64,000 bases of DNA from an uncultured Flaviramulus sp. (GCA_947501105.1 CANMUP010000003.1:434001-498000), one strand, 5' to 3'; shown: positions 49,418 through 58,529, counted from the stretch's first letter. Notes: generated by a model from the letters alone, not told the origin. Numbers and translations: made by a program.

Positions 49418-50646
49418 TTAAAAACTGGTTTAAAAACATTGGTCCAGGACCATTAGTGGCTGCGGCTTTTATTGGCCCAGGTACAGTAACCGTTTGTACA
49501 CTTGCTGGTGTGGGTTTTGGGTATGCATTGCTTTGGGCTATGTTACTCTCTATAATTGCGACTGTTGTTTTACAAGAAATGGCTGCTAGATTAGGGATTA
49601 TTTCTCAAAAAGGATTGTCCGAAGTTATAAGAAGTGAAATTAAAAATCCAGTTTTTAAAACCTTAGCCATTATATTAATACTTTCTGCTATTGTTATTGG
49701 TAACACAGCTTATGAAGCAGGAAATATTAGTGGTGGGGTTCTAGGTTTAGAAACTATCGTGGGTAATCCAAGTGTTTCTGTTGCTGGTATGTCTATTAAT
49801 TTGTTGAGTATTGTTATAGGGCTTGTTGCTTTTGTTTTATTATATATTGGTAATTATAAAGTATTAGAAAAAGTATTAGTATCTCTAGTAATATTAATGA
49901 GTATTGCTTTTTTAGTAACTGCAATTATTACGAAACCAAATGTTTCAGAAATTTTAAAAGGTGCTTTTATTCCTAAATTCCCAAAAGATAGTATTCTAAC
50001 CATTATTGCCTTAATAGGAACAACAGTTGTACCGTATAATTTGTTTTTACATGCGTCTTTAGTAAAAGAGAAGTGGCATCATAAAAGTGATTTAAAATTT
50101 GCTAGAAAAGATACTATAATAGCGGTTGTTTTAGGTGGATTAGTATCCATGTGTATTATTATTTCGGCGGCTTCTATTCAAACTCAAGATATAAACAATG
50201 CGGCAGATTTAGCCAAAGGATTAGAGCCTTTGTTTGGTAGTTTTGCAAAATACTTCTTAGCTATTGGGTTATTTGCTGCTGGCATAACAAGTGCTATAAC
50301 TGCACCTTTAGCAGCGGCTTTTGTAGCTAGTGGTTGTTTAGGTTGGTCTACCAACATGAAAGCAAAAAAGTTTAGAGCAGTTTGGGGCTTTATTCTGTTA
50401 GTAGGGGTTATATCTTCTTCTTTAGGAATAAAATCAATAGAAATTATAAAATTTGCTCAAGTGGCTAACGGTATTTTGTTGCCTGTTATTGCTGGATTTT
50501 TAATTTGGATTATGAACAAACAATCCGTTTTAGGAGCTTATAAAAACAATGTAAAGCAAAATGTTTTTGGCTTTATTATCTTAGGAATTAGTATCTTACT
50601 ATCGGTTGCTACGCTTAATAAAGTATTTCATTTAAACCTTTTTTAG
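49414..50646 (+). CDS. Nramp-fold transporter lacking canonical metal ligands
   Basis: A 410-aa inner-membrane protein with about eleven helices and clear Nramp family layout. The first helix reads AFIGPGTVTVCTLAG, where metal transporters have DPGN: Asp becomes Gly21 and Asn becomes Thr24. Helix 6 reads GTTVVPYNLFLHASL, where they have GA-x-x-MPH: Met becomes Val206 and His becomes Tyr208. All known Mn/Fe side-chain ligands are thus missing. It is coupled to DUF2891 upstream and overlaps the pxpA start by one base. A substrate such as 5-oxoproline or a related acid fits the operon better than a metal. Confidence 0.85.
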   Translation: MIKNWFKNIGPGPLVAAAFIGPGTVTVCTLAGVGFGYALLWAMLLSIIATVVLQEMAARLGIISQKGLSEVIRSEIKNPVFKTLAIILILSAIVIGNTAYEAGNISGGVLGLETIVGNPSVSVAGMSINLLSIVIGLVAFVLLYIGNYKVLEKVLVSLVILMSIAFLVTAIITKPNVSEILKGAFIPKFPKDSILTIIALIGTTVVPYNLFLHASLVKEKWHHKSDLKFARKDTIIAVVLGGLVSMCIIISAASIQTQDINNAADLAKGLEPLFGSFAKYFLAIGLFAAGITSAITAPLAAAFVASGCLGWSTNMKAKKFRAVWGFILLVGVISSSLGIKSIEIIKFAQVANGILLPVIAGFLIWIMNKQSVLGAYKNNVKQNVFGFIILGISILLSVATLNKVFHLNLF

Positions 50647-51386
50647 TGCAAAATTTTAAGATTGATATCAATGTAGATTTAGGTGAAGGCGTTGGTAACG
50701 AATCTCAATTAATGCCTTATATCTCTAGCTGTAATATAGCTTGTGGCGGTCATGCTGGAGATGCAGAAACCATGAGGGCAGTTGTAAGATTAGCAAAAGA
50801 ACATGGTGTAAAGATTGGTGCACACCCATCGTTTCCTGATAAAGAAAATTTTGGTAGAATGCCTATGGAAATGCCTTCTGTGGTTTTGTATAAATCGATA
50901 AAAAAGCAGATAAGAGATTTGTTAAGTGTTTTAAAAGACGAACACGCAAGATTGTGCCATATCAAACCACATGGCGCGCTTTATAATTTAGCAGCAGTAG
51001 ATGAAAAGATTGCTAAAACTATTATTGAAGCTATAAAAAGCATAGCATTGCCAGTAAAATTGTATGTGCCTTACAAATCGGTTATTGCAGATGTTGCTAT
51101 TAAGAACAATGTATCAATAATTTACGAAGCTTTTGCGGACAGAAATTATAATGCAGATTTAACGTTGGTGCCAAGAAATAAAGAATATGCGTTAATTGGT
51201 GATAGTAACGCTTTGTTTAACCATGTTTATAGAATGATTACAACTCAAAAAGTTAAAACAATAAACGGTTCAGAAATAGCAATTATAGCTGATACATTTT
51301 GTGTTCATGGAGATCATCCTAAAGCAGTAAATTTAGTTAAAACTCTTAGGGCAAACTTGGAGGCAAAAGGAGTAAATGTTGCTTAG
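50646..51386 (+). CDS. pxpA: 5-oxoprolinase subunit A (LamB/YcsF family)
   Basis: A 246-aa protein starting at GTG, which overlaps the transporter stop. Family features: the start IDINVDLGEGVGNESQLMPY, SSCNIACGGHAGD, GAHPSFPDKENFGR, HIKPHGALYN and EAFADRNYNADLTLVPR, and the end FCVHGDHPKAV. With PxpB and PxpC it forms ATP-dependent 5-oxoprolinase, opening pyroglutamate to glutamate. All three genes follow in order. Confidence 0.95.
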   Translation: MQNFKIDINVDLGEGVGNESQLMPYISSCNIACGGHAGDAETMRAVVRLAKEHGVKIGAHPSFPDKENFGRMPMEMPSVVLYKSIKKQIRDLLSVLKDEHARLCHIKPHGALYNLAAVDEKIAKTIIEAIKSIALPVKLYVPYKSVIADVAIKNNVSIIYEAFADRNYNADLTLVPRNKEYALIGDSNALFNHVYRMITTQKVKTINGSEIAIIADTFCVHGDHPKAVNLVKTLRANLEAKGVNVA

Positions 51387-51392
51387 TTTTTT

Positions 51393-52124
51393 ATGACTTT
51401 TAATCTTGTATACAGACCTTATGGAGAACGTTCAATCTTAATTGAATGGCCATCGGTAATTGATGAAGACACACTGTTTAATGTGTTGTCTTTTAAAGAT
51501 AAAATACTAAAAGAAAATATTGAATTAATTATTGAGATAAATCATGCATATAATTCATTGTTAATTGTTTATAAAAATTATTTAATTGATTTCAATAATC
51601 AAGTTTCTTTACTAAAAAAAATTTATAAACAAAAAGAAAAGCTTATTGGGTCTGTTTTCAAACAGTGGAGGATTCCTGTATGTTATGATGCCGTTTTTGG
51701 TATCGATTTAGAAGCAATGTCGCAATCAAAAAGCTTTTCAAAAGAAGATATTATTAAGCGTCATTCACAAGCCACTTATACAGTTTATTTTATTGGGTTC
51801 TTACCTGGGTTTTTATACTTAGGAGGCTTAGACGAAGCTCTTCATTTTCCAAGAAAAGAGACGCCTAGATTGAAAATAAAAAAAGGAGCAGTGGCTATTG
51901 GAGGAAATCAAACTGGTGTTTACCCTAATGAGAGTCCAGGAGGTTGGAACATTATTGGAAACACTCCAATTTCTTTTTTTGATGTAACAAGTAATAATCC
52001 TTGTTTTGCTAAATCTGGCGATCGTATAAAGTTTCACCCAATTTCATTAGAAAAATATCGCGATATAGAAACTCTAGTAAATGCAGGTGTTTACCAAATG
52101 GAAAGTGAGGTATTAGATGGTTAA
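51393..52124 (+). CDS. pxpB: 5-oxoprolinase subunit B (KipI-like)
   Basis: A 243-aa protein of the allophanate hydrolase subunit 1/KipI family. Marks are the start VYRPYGERSILIEWP, WRIPVCYDAVFGIDLE, YTVYFIGFLPGFLYLGGL, PRKETPRLKIKKGAVAIGGNQTG (split family block) and YPNESPGGWNIIGNTP. It overlaps pxpC by eight bases. In some bacteria KipI also inhibits a sporulation kinase, which is not relevant here; the linked pxpA supports the metabolic role. Confidence 0.94.
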   Translation: MTFNLVYRPYGERSILIEWPSVIDEDTLFNVLSFKDKILKENIELIIEINHAYNSLLIVYKNYLIDFNNQVSLLKKIYKQKEKLIGSVFKQWRIPVCYDAVFGIDLEAMSQSKSFSKEDIIKRHSQATYTVYFIGFLPGFLYLGGLDEALHFPRKETPRLKIKKGAVAIGGNQTGVYPNESPGGWNIIGNTPISFFDVTSNNPCFAKSGDRIKFHPISLEKYRDIETLVNAGVYQMESEVLDG

Positions 52125-52965
52125 AGTAATAAAGCCTGGATTTTTCTCAACCATTCAAGATTTTGGGAGAATGGGTTGCCAACATTATGGTGTACCATAT
52201 TCTGGGGTTATGGATTCTTATTCGGCATCTATTGCTAATGCCATTTTGGGCAATAATAAGAATGCTGCAGTTATTGAAATGACCATGACTGGAGCAACGC
52301 TACAATTTAATTGTGATACAATTATTTGCATTTCTGGAGCAGATATGTCGCCTCAACTCAACTCAAATAAAATAAAACCCCATAAAAGTATTCCAGTGAA
52401 AACTGGAGATGTTTTGTCTTTTGGCAAGCTTAATTATGGCTTTAGAAGTTATTTAGCTGTTTCTGGCGGGTTTAATACTGAAGTTATTATGGATAGTCGA
52501 AGTATGTATAGAGACATCACCAGTAAGCTTGTACTTAGTAAAAATTATGAGTTACCAATATCAAATTTTATTTTAAACAACATAAAGCATGCTAGCATTA
52601 AAGTAAATACAAGTCATTTTACTTCAAAACAAATTGAAGTTTTTAAAGGACCAGAATTTGATTTACTTTCTGTTGAACAACAAGAAAAACTATTTTCAAC
52701 AGCATTTACTATTTCAAAAGAAAACAATAGAATGGCTTATCAATTTAATGAAACTCTGGTTAATGATTTGCCATCTATAATCACATCTTCTGTGCTTCCA
52801 GGCACAATTCAATTAACACCTTCTGGCAAGCTTATTATTTTAATGAAGGATTGCCAAACAACTGGCGGTTACCCAAGAGTATTACAGCTAAAAGAAACTT
52901 CAATTAATATTTTGTCACAAAAGTTTACGGGTCAAAACATTACATTTAAATTAGTTAAAAATTAA
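52117..52965 (+). CDS. pxpC: 5-oxoprolinase subunit C (KipA-like)
   Basis: A 282-aa protein of the biotin-dependent carboxyltransferase-like/KipA family. Visible parts: KPGFFSTIQDFGRMGCQHYGVP, SGVMDSYSASIANAILGN, LQFNCDTIICISGADMSP, NNRMAYQF and the late SSVLPGTIQLTPSGKLIILMKDCQTTGGYPR (split family block). Together with PxpB it forms the part of 5-oxoprolinase that acts with PxpA. It is the last gene of the operon running from about 48.3 kb. Confidence 0.94.
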   Translation: MVKVIKPGFFSTIQDFGRMGCQHYGVPYSGVMDSYSASIANAILGNNKNAAVIEMTMTGATLQFNCDTIICISGADMSPQLNSNKIKPHKSIPVKTGDVLSFGKLNYGFRSYLAVSGGFNTEVIMDSRSMYRDITSKLVLSKNYELPISNFILNNIKHASIKVNTSHFTSKQIEVFKGPEFDLLSVEQQEKLFSTAFTISKENNRMAYQFNETLVNDLPSIITSSVLPGTIQLTPSGKLIILMKDCQTTGGYPRVLQLKETSINILSQKFTGQNITFKLVKN

Positions 52966-53030
52966 GAAAACTTTATACTTTTTTAAGGTAAGTAATGCAT
53001 AGTTTTACGACGTATACCAAAAAAATATGT

Positions 53031-53771
53031 ATGATGCATAAACTTTTATTAATTGCAATAGTAGCAGTTCTTTTTGTTAGTTGTAAAAAAGAAAACGTTT
53101 TTAGTGCTCAAAAAATCGTTGATAAATCTATTGAGGTTTCTGGTGGCAAAAAAATAGATAATGCAACTATCGATTTTAATTTTAGAAATAGGCATTATAA
53201 AGCTAAACGTAGCAACGGTGCATATCAATTGGAAAGGAAGTTTAGCGACTCTATTAATGTGATAAAAGATGTATTATCTAACGAAGGGTTTAAGCGCTAC
53301 GCTAATAACGAACTGGTAAAAGTGCAAGATAGTATGATTCCAAGGTATTCGGCTTCTGTGAACTCGGTTCACTATTTTTCTGTATTGCCATATGGATTGA
53401 ATGATGCTGCGGTTAACAAACAATATTTGAATACAGTAGAGTTAAAGGGTAAATATTATCATAAAATTAAAATCTCTTTTAAGCAAGAAGGAGGTGGAGA
53501 AGATTTTGATGATGTGTTTGTTTATTGGATTGATATAAAGTCATTTAAGGTAGTTTATATTGCCTATTCTTATGCTGAACCTGATGGCTTAGGGTTACGC
53601 TTTAGAGAAGCTTATAATGAGCGTTATGTTAAAGGTGTTAGATTTGTAGATTACAATAATTATAAACCAAAAGAAGTTTCAGCAACTTTAGAAAAACTTG
53701 ATGACTTATTTGAAAATGATAAGTTACAACTACTTTCAAAAATTGAACTCGATAATATATCGGTTAATTAA
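53031..53771 (+). CDS. lipoprotein of DUF6503-like family
   Basis: A 246-aa lipoprotein. The in-frame ATG at 53031 (or 53034) begins a clean signal MHKLLLIAIVAVLFVSC, so I prefer it to the ATG at 52995, which would add an extra N-terminal tail. The mature part starts QKIVDKSIEVSGGKKIDNATIDFNFR, a pattern I associate with DUF6503 proteins of Bacteroidota, which have a LolA-like half-barrel look. Function unknown. It ends eight bases into the convergent phosphatase gene. It is separated from pxpC by 65 bp. Confidence 0.78.
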   Translation: MMHKLLLIAIVAVLFVSCKKENVFSAQKIVDKSIEVSGGKKIDNATIDFNFRNRHYKAKRSNGAYQLERKFSDSINVIKDVLSNEGFKRYANNELVKVQDSMIPRYSASVNSVHYFSVLPYGLNDAAVNKQYLNTVELKGKYYHKIKISFKQEGGGEDFDDVFVYWIDIKSFKVVYIAYSYAEPDGLGLRFREAYNERYVKGVRFVDYNNYKPKEVSATLEKLDDLFENDKLQLLSKIELDNISVN

Positions 53772-54273
53772 TTTCTAAGACTTGATCTGTAATTTTTCCA
53801 TCAATTATGGTAATAATGTATAAGTTACCATTGTTGTTATCATCAATATGTTCATACTTCTTATAGCCTAAAATAGAATTTACAAACGTAGGCGTGCTAT
53901 TGCTATGACCAACTATTAAAACGGTTTTATCCTTTGTGTTATTTAAAAATGCTTCCTTATCAAGATTGCGAGGGTGGTAAAGTATTAATTCTAGCTCATT
54001 TTTTATAGCAATAGGTTTTGCTGTTTCTTTTGTTCTGTTATAACCGGTAGAATATACAGCATCAAACTTTATATGCTTTAGTATATTATTCCAATGTTCA
54101 GCACGTTTTTTACCAACTTCAGTTAAATGCGGATTTTTATTTGTTTTATCACTTCTATCTTTTTCTGCATGACGAATAAAGTAATACGTTGTAGTTTTTG
54201 CGGACTCTTCATTCTGACTAAAGCTAGGAAATGTAAATATTAATAAGAAGAATACGATGAATAACTGTTTCAT
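53764..54273 (-). CDS. exported histidine phosphatase family protein
   Basis: A 169-aa phosphatase of the phosphoglycerate-mutase/SixA group. The signal peptide (QLFIVFFLLIFTFPSFSQ) suggests a periplasmic location. The RHG motif appears as YYFIRHAEKDRSD with the catalytic His near 33. LTEVGKKRAEHWNNIL, AVYSTGYNRTKETAKPIA and the second catalytic His in VLIVGHSNSTPTFVNSIL follow. The substrate is not predictable. It lies in a minus-strand group with an acetyltransferase and deoD-deoC, with nine bases to its upstream neighbour. Confidence 0.92.
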   Translation of the reverse strand: MKQLFIVFFLLIFTFPSFSQNEESAKTTTYYFIRHAEKDRSDKTNKNPHLTEVGKKRAEHWNNILKHIKFDAVYSTGYNRTKETAKPIAIKNELELILYHPRNLDKEAFLNNTKDKTVLIVGHSNSTPTFVNSILGYKKYEHIDDNNNGNLYIITIIDGKITDQVLEIN

Positions 54274-54282
54274 AATGTTTTT

Positions 54283-54834
54283 TTAAATTTTGTTATTAAA
54301 TACTTTTGTCATAACTACCATACCTCTTAAATGTTGATGGATTAAGTTAAAATCTAAGCTAATTTTGTCTATTGTTTTAAACCCTTGTTTTTCATAAAAC
54401 TTAAGAGCCTGCATTTGTGTATCCATGGCTTTTAACCATAAAAGCTTGTTCTGTTTCAGAATGGCTTGTTGTTCTATCCAACTAAAAAGTTGCCTGGCGA
54501 TACCTTTGCCTTGTACTTCATTGCTAAGGTAAATTCTGTGTATAAAAGTAGCATTTTTTTTGGCTATTTCACTCGTGCTAGTATTATATAAATAACGTAC
54601 AATACCAACTCTTTTTAAATTATGAACAACAAAGCAGTAAATAGCATTTACTTCGTTTAATTCATTCTTTAAATTTTCTTCTGAAAAACAATGGTTCAAA
54701 TACCAGTTACAATCCTCATTCACCCATAAATGTTTATAAGCAGGCGGATAAATTTTTTGCATTAAATCCATCAAGCTATTCTGATCACTTATGGTAATGT
54801 TTTCTAGATGTAAGCTAGTTGAAATTGAAATCAT
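54283..54834 (-). CDS. GNAT family N-acetyltransferase
   Basis: A 183-aa acetyltransferase. The acetyl-CoA-binding region is HRIYLSNEVQGKGIARQLF (V/I-x-x-x-x-Q-x-x-G-x-G/A form, near 105-123), with LWLKAMDTQMQALKFYEKQGF following, as in the family. Six bases separate it from deoD upstream, so it shares the deo transcript. The substrate may be an amino acid, amine or protein terminus; nothing in the sequence decides it. Confidence 0.88.
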   Translation of the reverse strand: MISISTSLHLENITISDQNSLMDLMQKIYPPAYKHLWVNEDCNWYLNHCFSEENLKNELNEVNAIYCFVVHNLKRVGIVRYLYNTSTSEIAKKNATFIHRIYLSNEVQGKGIARQLFSWIEQQAILKQNKLLWLKAMDTQMQALKFYEKQGFKTIDKISLDFNLIHQHLRGMVVMTKVFNNKI

Positions 54835-54840
54835 AAGGAA

Positions 54841-55539
54841 TTAAGCTAATTCTAAAGCAACTTCTATCATTTCCTTAAAAGTTGTTTCTCGTTCTTTACT
54901 TGTGGTACGTTCTCCAGTAACTAAAGAGTCAGATATAGTTAAAATAGACAGCGCGTTTACATTGTGCTTTGCCGCTACAGTATATAAGCCCGCACTTTCC
55001 ATTTCAACACAAAGAACACCAAATTTAGACCACTTTTTGTACGATTCAAAATCGTCTGTATAAAATTCATCCGAAGTAAAAACATTACCAGCTTTTAAAG
55101 GAATATTTTTTTTTCTAGCAATGTCTACAGCTTTTTGAAATAATTCAAAGTTGGCAGTAGGAGCGTAGTCTGCACCACCAAAACGCAATTCGTTAACACC
55201 AGAATTTGAAGATGCTGCCATAGCCAAAACAATATCTCTTATTTTAATGTGTTTTTGGTATGAACCAGCACTACCAACTCTAATTAAGTTTTTAACATCA
55301 TATTCAGTAATGAGTTCATGAGCATAAATAGATATTGAAGGGACGCCCATACCTGTGCCCATAACCGAAATGCGATTTCCGTTAAAAGTTCCTGTATAAC
55401 CATACATACCTCTTATTTTATTAAAACAAACTGGGTTTTCAAAAAATGTTTCTGCAATCCATTTAGCACGCAGTGGGTCCCCAGGAAGTAAAATAGTTTT
55501 AGCAATGTCTCCCTTTTTTGCTTCAATATGTACACTCAT
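54841..55539 (-). CDS. deoD: purine nucleoside phosphorylase, DeoD type
   Basis: A 232-aa phosphorylase that cleaves purine (deoxy)ribonucleosides to base and sugar-1-phosphate. Family marks are [78 protein letters not shown] and ISDSLVTGE with the catalytic Asp. The ATG at 55539 gives the usual start ([13 protein letters not shown]); the frame is open 11 codons further upstream into deoC. With deoC ten bases upstream it forms a deoxyribose salvage pair. Confidence 0.94.
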   Translation of the reverse strand: MSVHIEAKKGDIAKTILLPGDPLRAKWIAETFFENPVCFNKIRGMYGYTGTFNGNRISVMGTGMGVPSISIYAHELITEYDVKNLIRVGSAGSYQKHIKIRDIVLAMAASSNSGVNELRFGGADYAPTANFELFQKAVDIARKKNIPLKAGNVFTSDEFYTDDFESYKKWSKFGVLCVEMESAGLYTVAAKHNVNALSILTISDSLVTGERTTSKERETTFKEMIEVALELA

Positions 55540-55549
55540 TTTTTTTGTT

Positions 55550-56218
55550 TTAATAATTAGAATTTGATGCATTTCCAGTCACTATAGCAATCCCAGAAGA
55601 TGTCCCTAAGCGACTTACACCAAGGTTTATATACTCCAATGCAGTTTTAGTGTCTTTTATGCCACCAGAGGCTTTAATTTTAATACATTTATCTTTAGCC
55701 ACACTTTTCATAAGCTTTATATCATGAATGGTAGCTCCTCCAGTTCCAAACCCAGTAGATGTTTTTATAAAATCAGCTCCACTTTGTATGGCGAGCTCAC
55801 TAGCTTTTATAATTTCTAATTCTTCTAAGTAACATGTTTCTAAAATAACTTTTAATACCTTGTTGGGCATAACTTTTTTAACCGCTTCAATATCTTTCCA
55901 AACCGCATCAAAATCTTTACTTTTAAGAAATCCTAAGTTGATGACCATATCAATTTCGTCTGCTCCATTATTTAAAGCAGATTCGGCTTCTGCTACTTTT
56001 GCTTGTGTAGACATAGATCCTAATGGGAATCCAATAACACTGCAAACTTTCACATTACTATTTTTTAAATAGTCTTTAGCAAAAAGGACATTGCAACTGT
56101 TTACACAAACTGAGAAAAATTGGTGCTCTACAGCTTCTTCACAAAGCTTTATAATATCAGTTTTTGTTGCTGTAGGTTTTAAAAGTGTGTGATCTATATA
56201 TGTATTTAAAAGTTTCAT
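55550..56218 (-). CDS. deoC: deoxyribose-phosphate aldolase
   Basis: A 222-aa class I aldolase splitting deoxyribose-5-phosphate to acetaldehyde and glyceraldehyde-3-phosphate. The three catalytic residues are in place: Asp90 in DEIDMVIN, the Schiff-base Lys152 in FIKTSTGFG, and Lys182 in IKASGGI. The start [18 protein letters not shown] is typical. It precedes deoD. A second, divergent paralogue lacking two of these residues lies at 57115-57852. Confidence 0.95.
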   Translation of the reverse strand: MKLLNTYIDHTLLKPTATKTDIIKLCEEAVEHQFFSVCVNSCNVLFAKDYLKNSNVKVCSVIGFPLGSMSTQAKVAEAESALNNGADEIDMVINLGFLKSKDFDAVWKDIEAVKKVMPNKVLKVILETCYLEELEIIKASELAIQSGADFIKTSTGFGTGGATIHDIKLMKSVAKDKCIKIKASGGIKDTKTALEYINLGVSRLGTSSGIAIVTGNASNSNY

Positions 56219-56352
56219 AGTAATGCTAAAATTAAGTTTATTTTTTGAATAAAAAAGGGATTAAATGCAAACAATTTATAAAACACTAATATGCTTATAA
56301 AAATTGTTTTCAAACTATGATTTAAGTCAGTTTTTTGTTATTTGTTTGATGC

Positions 56353-56360
56353 TAATTTTG
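56353..56360 (+). promoter_or_regulatory. candidate -7 promoter box of the OmpW-like gene
   Basis: TAATTTTG matches TAnnTTTG exactly, 23 bp before the chosen ATG at 56384. The nearest TTG lies 15 bp upstream, shorter than usual. Confidence 0.4.
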
Positions 56361-56383
56361 TTATAAATAATAACTCAATTACC

Positions 56384-57037
56384 ATGAAAAAAACAATTTT
56401 TACAGCTTTAATTGCATGTTTTATGTTTAATGCAATTAGTGCACAAGAGAACGAAACCAATTCAACTACAAACTTTAGTAAATGGCAAGTTAGATTACGT
56501 GCTATTGCTGTAGTTCCAAATGAATCTGCTACTATACAAACTATTGGTGGCGATGTACAAATATCTAATGCTTATGTTCCTGAATTAGATTTCACCTATT
56601 TTTTTACTAAAAATATAGCTGCAGAATTAATTTTGGCTACCACAAAGCACGATGTTAAAGCCATTTCTACTGCTGCGGGAGATATTCCGTTAGGGGATGT
56701 TTGGTTATTACCACCAACACTTACACTACAATATCATTTAGATGGAGATGTAGTACGCCCTTATTTGGGAGCAGGTTTAAATTACACATTATTTTATAAT
56801 GAAAGTGCAGGACCTGTAGCAGATAAAGTTAGTTACGATAGTGCCTTAGGGTTTGCCTTTCAAGTCGGTTTTGATATTGATATAGATGATACTTGGTTTA
56901 TTAACCTAGACGCAAAATACTTGTTGTTAAACACAGATGTTACCGTTAATGCTACAACTGCTTTAAATGCTACAGTTGGTGCTGATGTAGATATTAATCC
57001 ATTTATAGCCGGTATAGGCTTTGGAATGCGATTTTAA
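56384..57037 (+). CDS. OmpW family outer-membrane protein
   Basis: A 217-aa eight-stranded beta-barrel. The ATG at 56384 starts a Sec signal (MKKTIFTALIACFMF, cut near AISAQ); the in-frame ATG at 56342 would put 14 polar residues before it and overlap the -7 box. OmpW hallmarks are WQVRLRAIAVVPNES at the start, PELDFTYFFTKNIAAEL, LPPTLTLQYHL, VRPYLGAGLNYTLFY and the end GIGFGMRF with terminal Phe. The family forms small channels for hydrophobic compounds. Confidence 0.93.
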   Translation: MKKTIFTALIACFMFNAISAQENETNSTTNFSKWQVRLRAIAVVPNESATIQTIGGDVQISNAYVPELDFTYFFTKNIAAELILATTKHDVKAISTAAGDIPLGDVWLLPPTLTLQYHLDGDVVRPYLGAGLNYTLFYNESAGPVADKVSYDSALGFAFQVGFDIDIDDTWFINLDAKYLLLNTDVTVNATTALNATVGADVDINPFIAGIGFGMRF

Positions 57038-57054
57038 TTAAAATTTAGACATAT

Positions 57055-57096
57055 AAAAAAAGCTAAACAACTCTTTCGAGTTTTGTTTAGCTTTTT
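57055..57096. terminator. bidirectional terminator between ompW-like gene and deoC paralogue
   Basis: AAAAAAAGCTAAACAA then CTC pairs with GAG then TTTTGTTTAGCTTTTT around TTTC, with a two-base bulge. A on one side and T on the other allow use by both convergent genes. Confidence 0.85.
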
Positions 57097-57114
57097 AATT
57101 AATTTGAGTTAGTC

Positions 57115-57852
57115 TTAACTTTTTTGATATACACTATCAGCTTTTAAAGCATCTTCTTCTTTGAAAGTTTTAATGTACTGTTTAAATATTTTAGAATTTC
57201 TTTTTGGGCGTGTTTTATTAATAAGTTCTATACCATAACGAATTCCAACTCTATCTGCGCCAGATTCTATATATTTTATGGCTGTTTCATAATCTTCAAT
57301 ACCATCAAAAGCAGCTATTTTAATGCTGTCTTTCACTGTTTTTTTTATAATCTTCACGGTTGTTAGAGTAGAGCCTCCTTTAGAAAAACCACTAGATGTT
57401 TTTATATAATCTACTTTTGCATCTAAACAAATCTCACAGATTCTAATAATTTCATTTTTGTTTAATTCAGAAATTTCTATAATTACTTTTAAAGGAGTTT
57501 CGCCAATAGCCAATTTTACATCAGTAATGTCTTTTAATACAGAAACATAATTTTTGCTTTTAAGTAATCCTTGATTAATTACCATTTCAATTTCGTCTGC
57601 ACCATCATTTAAAGCTTGCTTCGCTTCGTATACCTTTGATGCTGTTGCCATTGCTCCTAATGGAAATCCAATAGGTGAACATACTTTAATATTAGTGCTA
57701 CTTAGTAACTGTTTAGCTAAAGAAACATAATAGCTATTAACATTAACAGCATAATAATTGTTTTTTTGCGCAGTTAAGCATAATTCAATAACATCTCTTT
57801 CTGTAGTAGACGGATGTAATAATGTGTATTCTATATAATTAACAATATGCAT
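57115..57852 (-). CDS. DeoC paralogue with altered active site
   Basis: A 245-aa protein of the DeoC family. The Schiff-base Lys151 (YIKTSSGFS) is kept, but the Asp of DEIDMV is Glu89 (DEIEMVIN) and the second catalytic Lys is Ala180 (IKIAAFDGI in place of IKASGGI). The start EYTLLHPSTT replaces [10 protein letters not shown]. An extra 25 residues at the C-terminus are basic and then acidic. It probably does not run the normal aldolase reaction well and may act on another substrate or be regulatory. It is a single-gene unit facing the OmpW-like gene. Confidence 0.85.
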   Translation of the reverse strand: MHIVNYIEYTLLHPSTTERDVIELCLTAQKNNYYAVNVNSYYVSLAKQLLSSTNIKVCSPIGFPLGAMATASKVYEAKQALNDGADEIEMVINQGLLKSKNYVSVLKDITDVKLAIGETPLKVIIEISELNKNEIIRICEICLDAKVDYIKTSSGFSKGGSTLTTVKIIKKTVKDSIKIAAFDGIEDYETAIKYIESGADRVGIRYGIELINKTRPKRNSKIFKQYIKTFKEEDALKADSVYQKS

Positions 57853-58000
57853 TTAAAAAGTAGGTTTTAATTATTTTTAAGTATATTTTGTAATGTGTAT
57901 AATATAAAATTTGGGGTTTATATTGATGTAAAAGTAGGAAATTAAAACGATTTTTTTTGAATTTTAACAATGAATTAATTAACAATAATTTGTTAGTAAG

Positions 58001-58498
58001 TTAAACGGTGGTTTCAGTTTTATATTTTCTAAGCTGACCAATTCGTGTTTCGAATGAATTTGCATCGACAGGATTACTTACTTTTTTAAATAATTGCATC
58101 AGATCTTCAGTATGTATTTCTCTTTTTTGTTTTAATAAGTTAAAATGAACAAAACCGCACCAAATAATGGCTTTCAAATGACTTTTGTTTTCATTATACA
58201 TACGCATTTCTACATATAACTCGCTATCTGTAGATTTAATTAATTGCGATTCGATAGCCACTGTTTCCATTAAAAAGGCAGGTTTTAAATAAGCAATTTG
58301 ATTACTGCTAGAAACCCAACTTTTACCTAAAGTTTTCGCCATTTTATAAATATCGATATTATAATGCTCTATTAAAGCATCTTCACGATGATTCATAAAA
58401 TAATCTATATAACTACCATTGTTTAAGTGATTAAAAGGGTCGCAATCTTGAAATCTAATTTTAGTCTTGCTTTCTAATACGTTTAATAAATTATCCAT
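58001..58498 (-). CDS. acyl-CoA thioesterase-like hotdog protein
   Basis: A 165-aa protein of the 4HBT/hotdog group. The N-terminal pattern KIRFQDCDPFNHLNNGSYID contains the catalytic-type Asp and the helix entry; MVINHRED-like MNHREDALIEHYNI follows, then SSSNQIAYLKPAFLMETVAI. Such enzymes hydrolyse acyl-CoA. It lies downstream of a TetR-type regulator gene, and a palindrome TATACC-N4-GGTATA sits just before its start. Regulation by that TetR protein is therefore likely. Confidence 0.85.
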   Translation of the reverse strand: MDNLLNVLESKTKIRFQDCDPFNHLNNGSYIDYFMNHREDALIEHYNIDIYKMAKTLGKSWVSSSNQIAYLKPAFLMETVAIESQLIKSTDSELYVEMRMYNENKSHLKAIIWCGFVHFNLLKQKREIHTEDLMQLFKKVSNPVDANSFETRIGQLRKYKTETTV

Positions 58499-58513
58499 TT
58501 TTGATTTGTTTTT

Positions 58514-58529
58514 TATACCAAGTGGTATA
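58514..58529. promoter_or_regulatory. TetR operator before the thioesterase gene
   Basis: TATACC-AAGT-GGTATA is a perfect 6-bp inverted repeat, 16 bp before the thioesterase ATG. The half-site ATACC/GGTAT is shared with 59165-59178. Confidence 0.65.
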
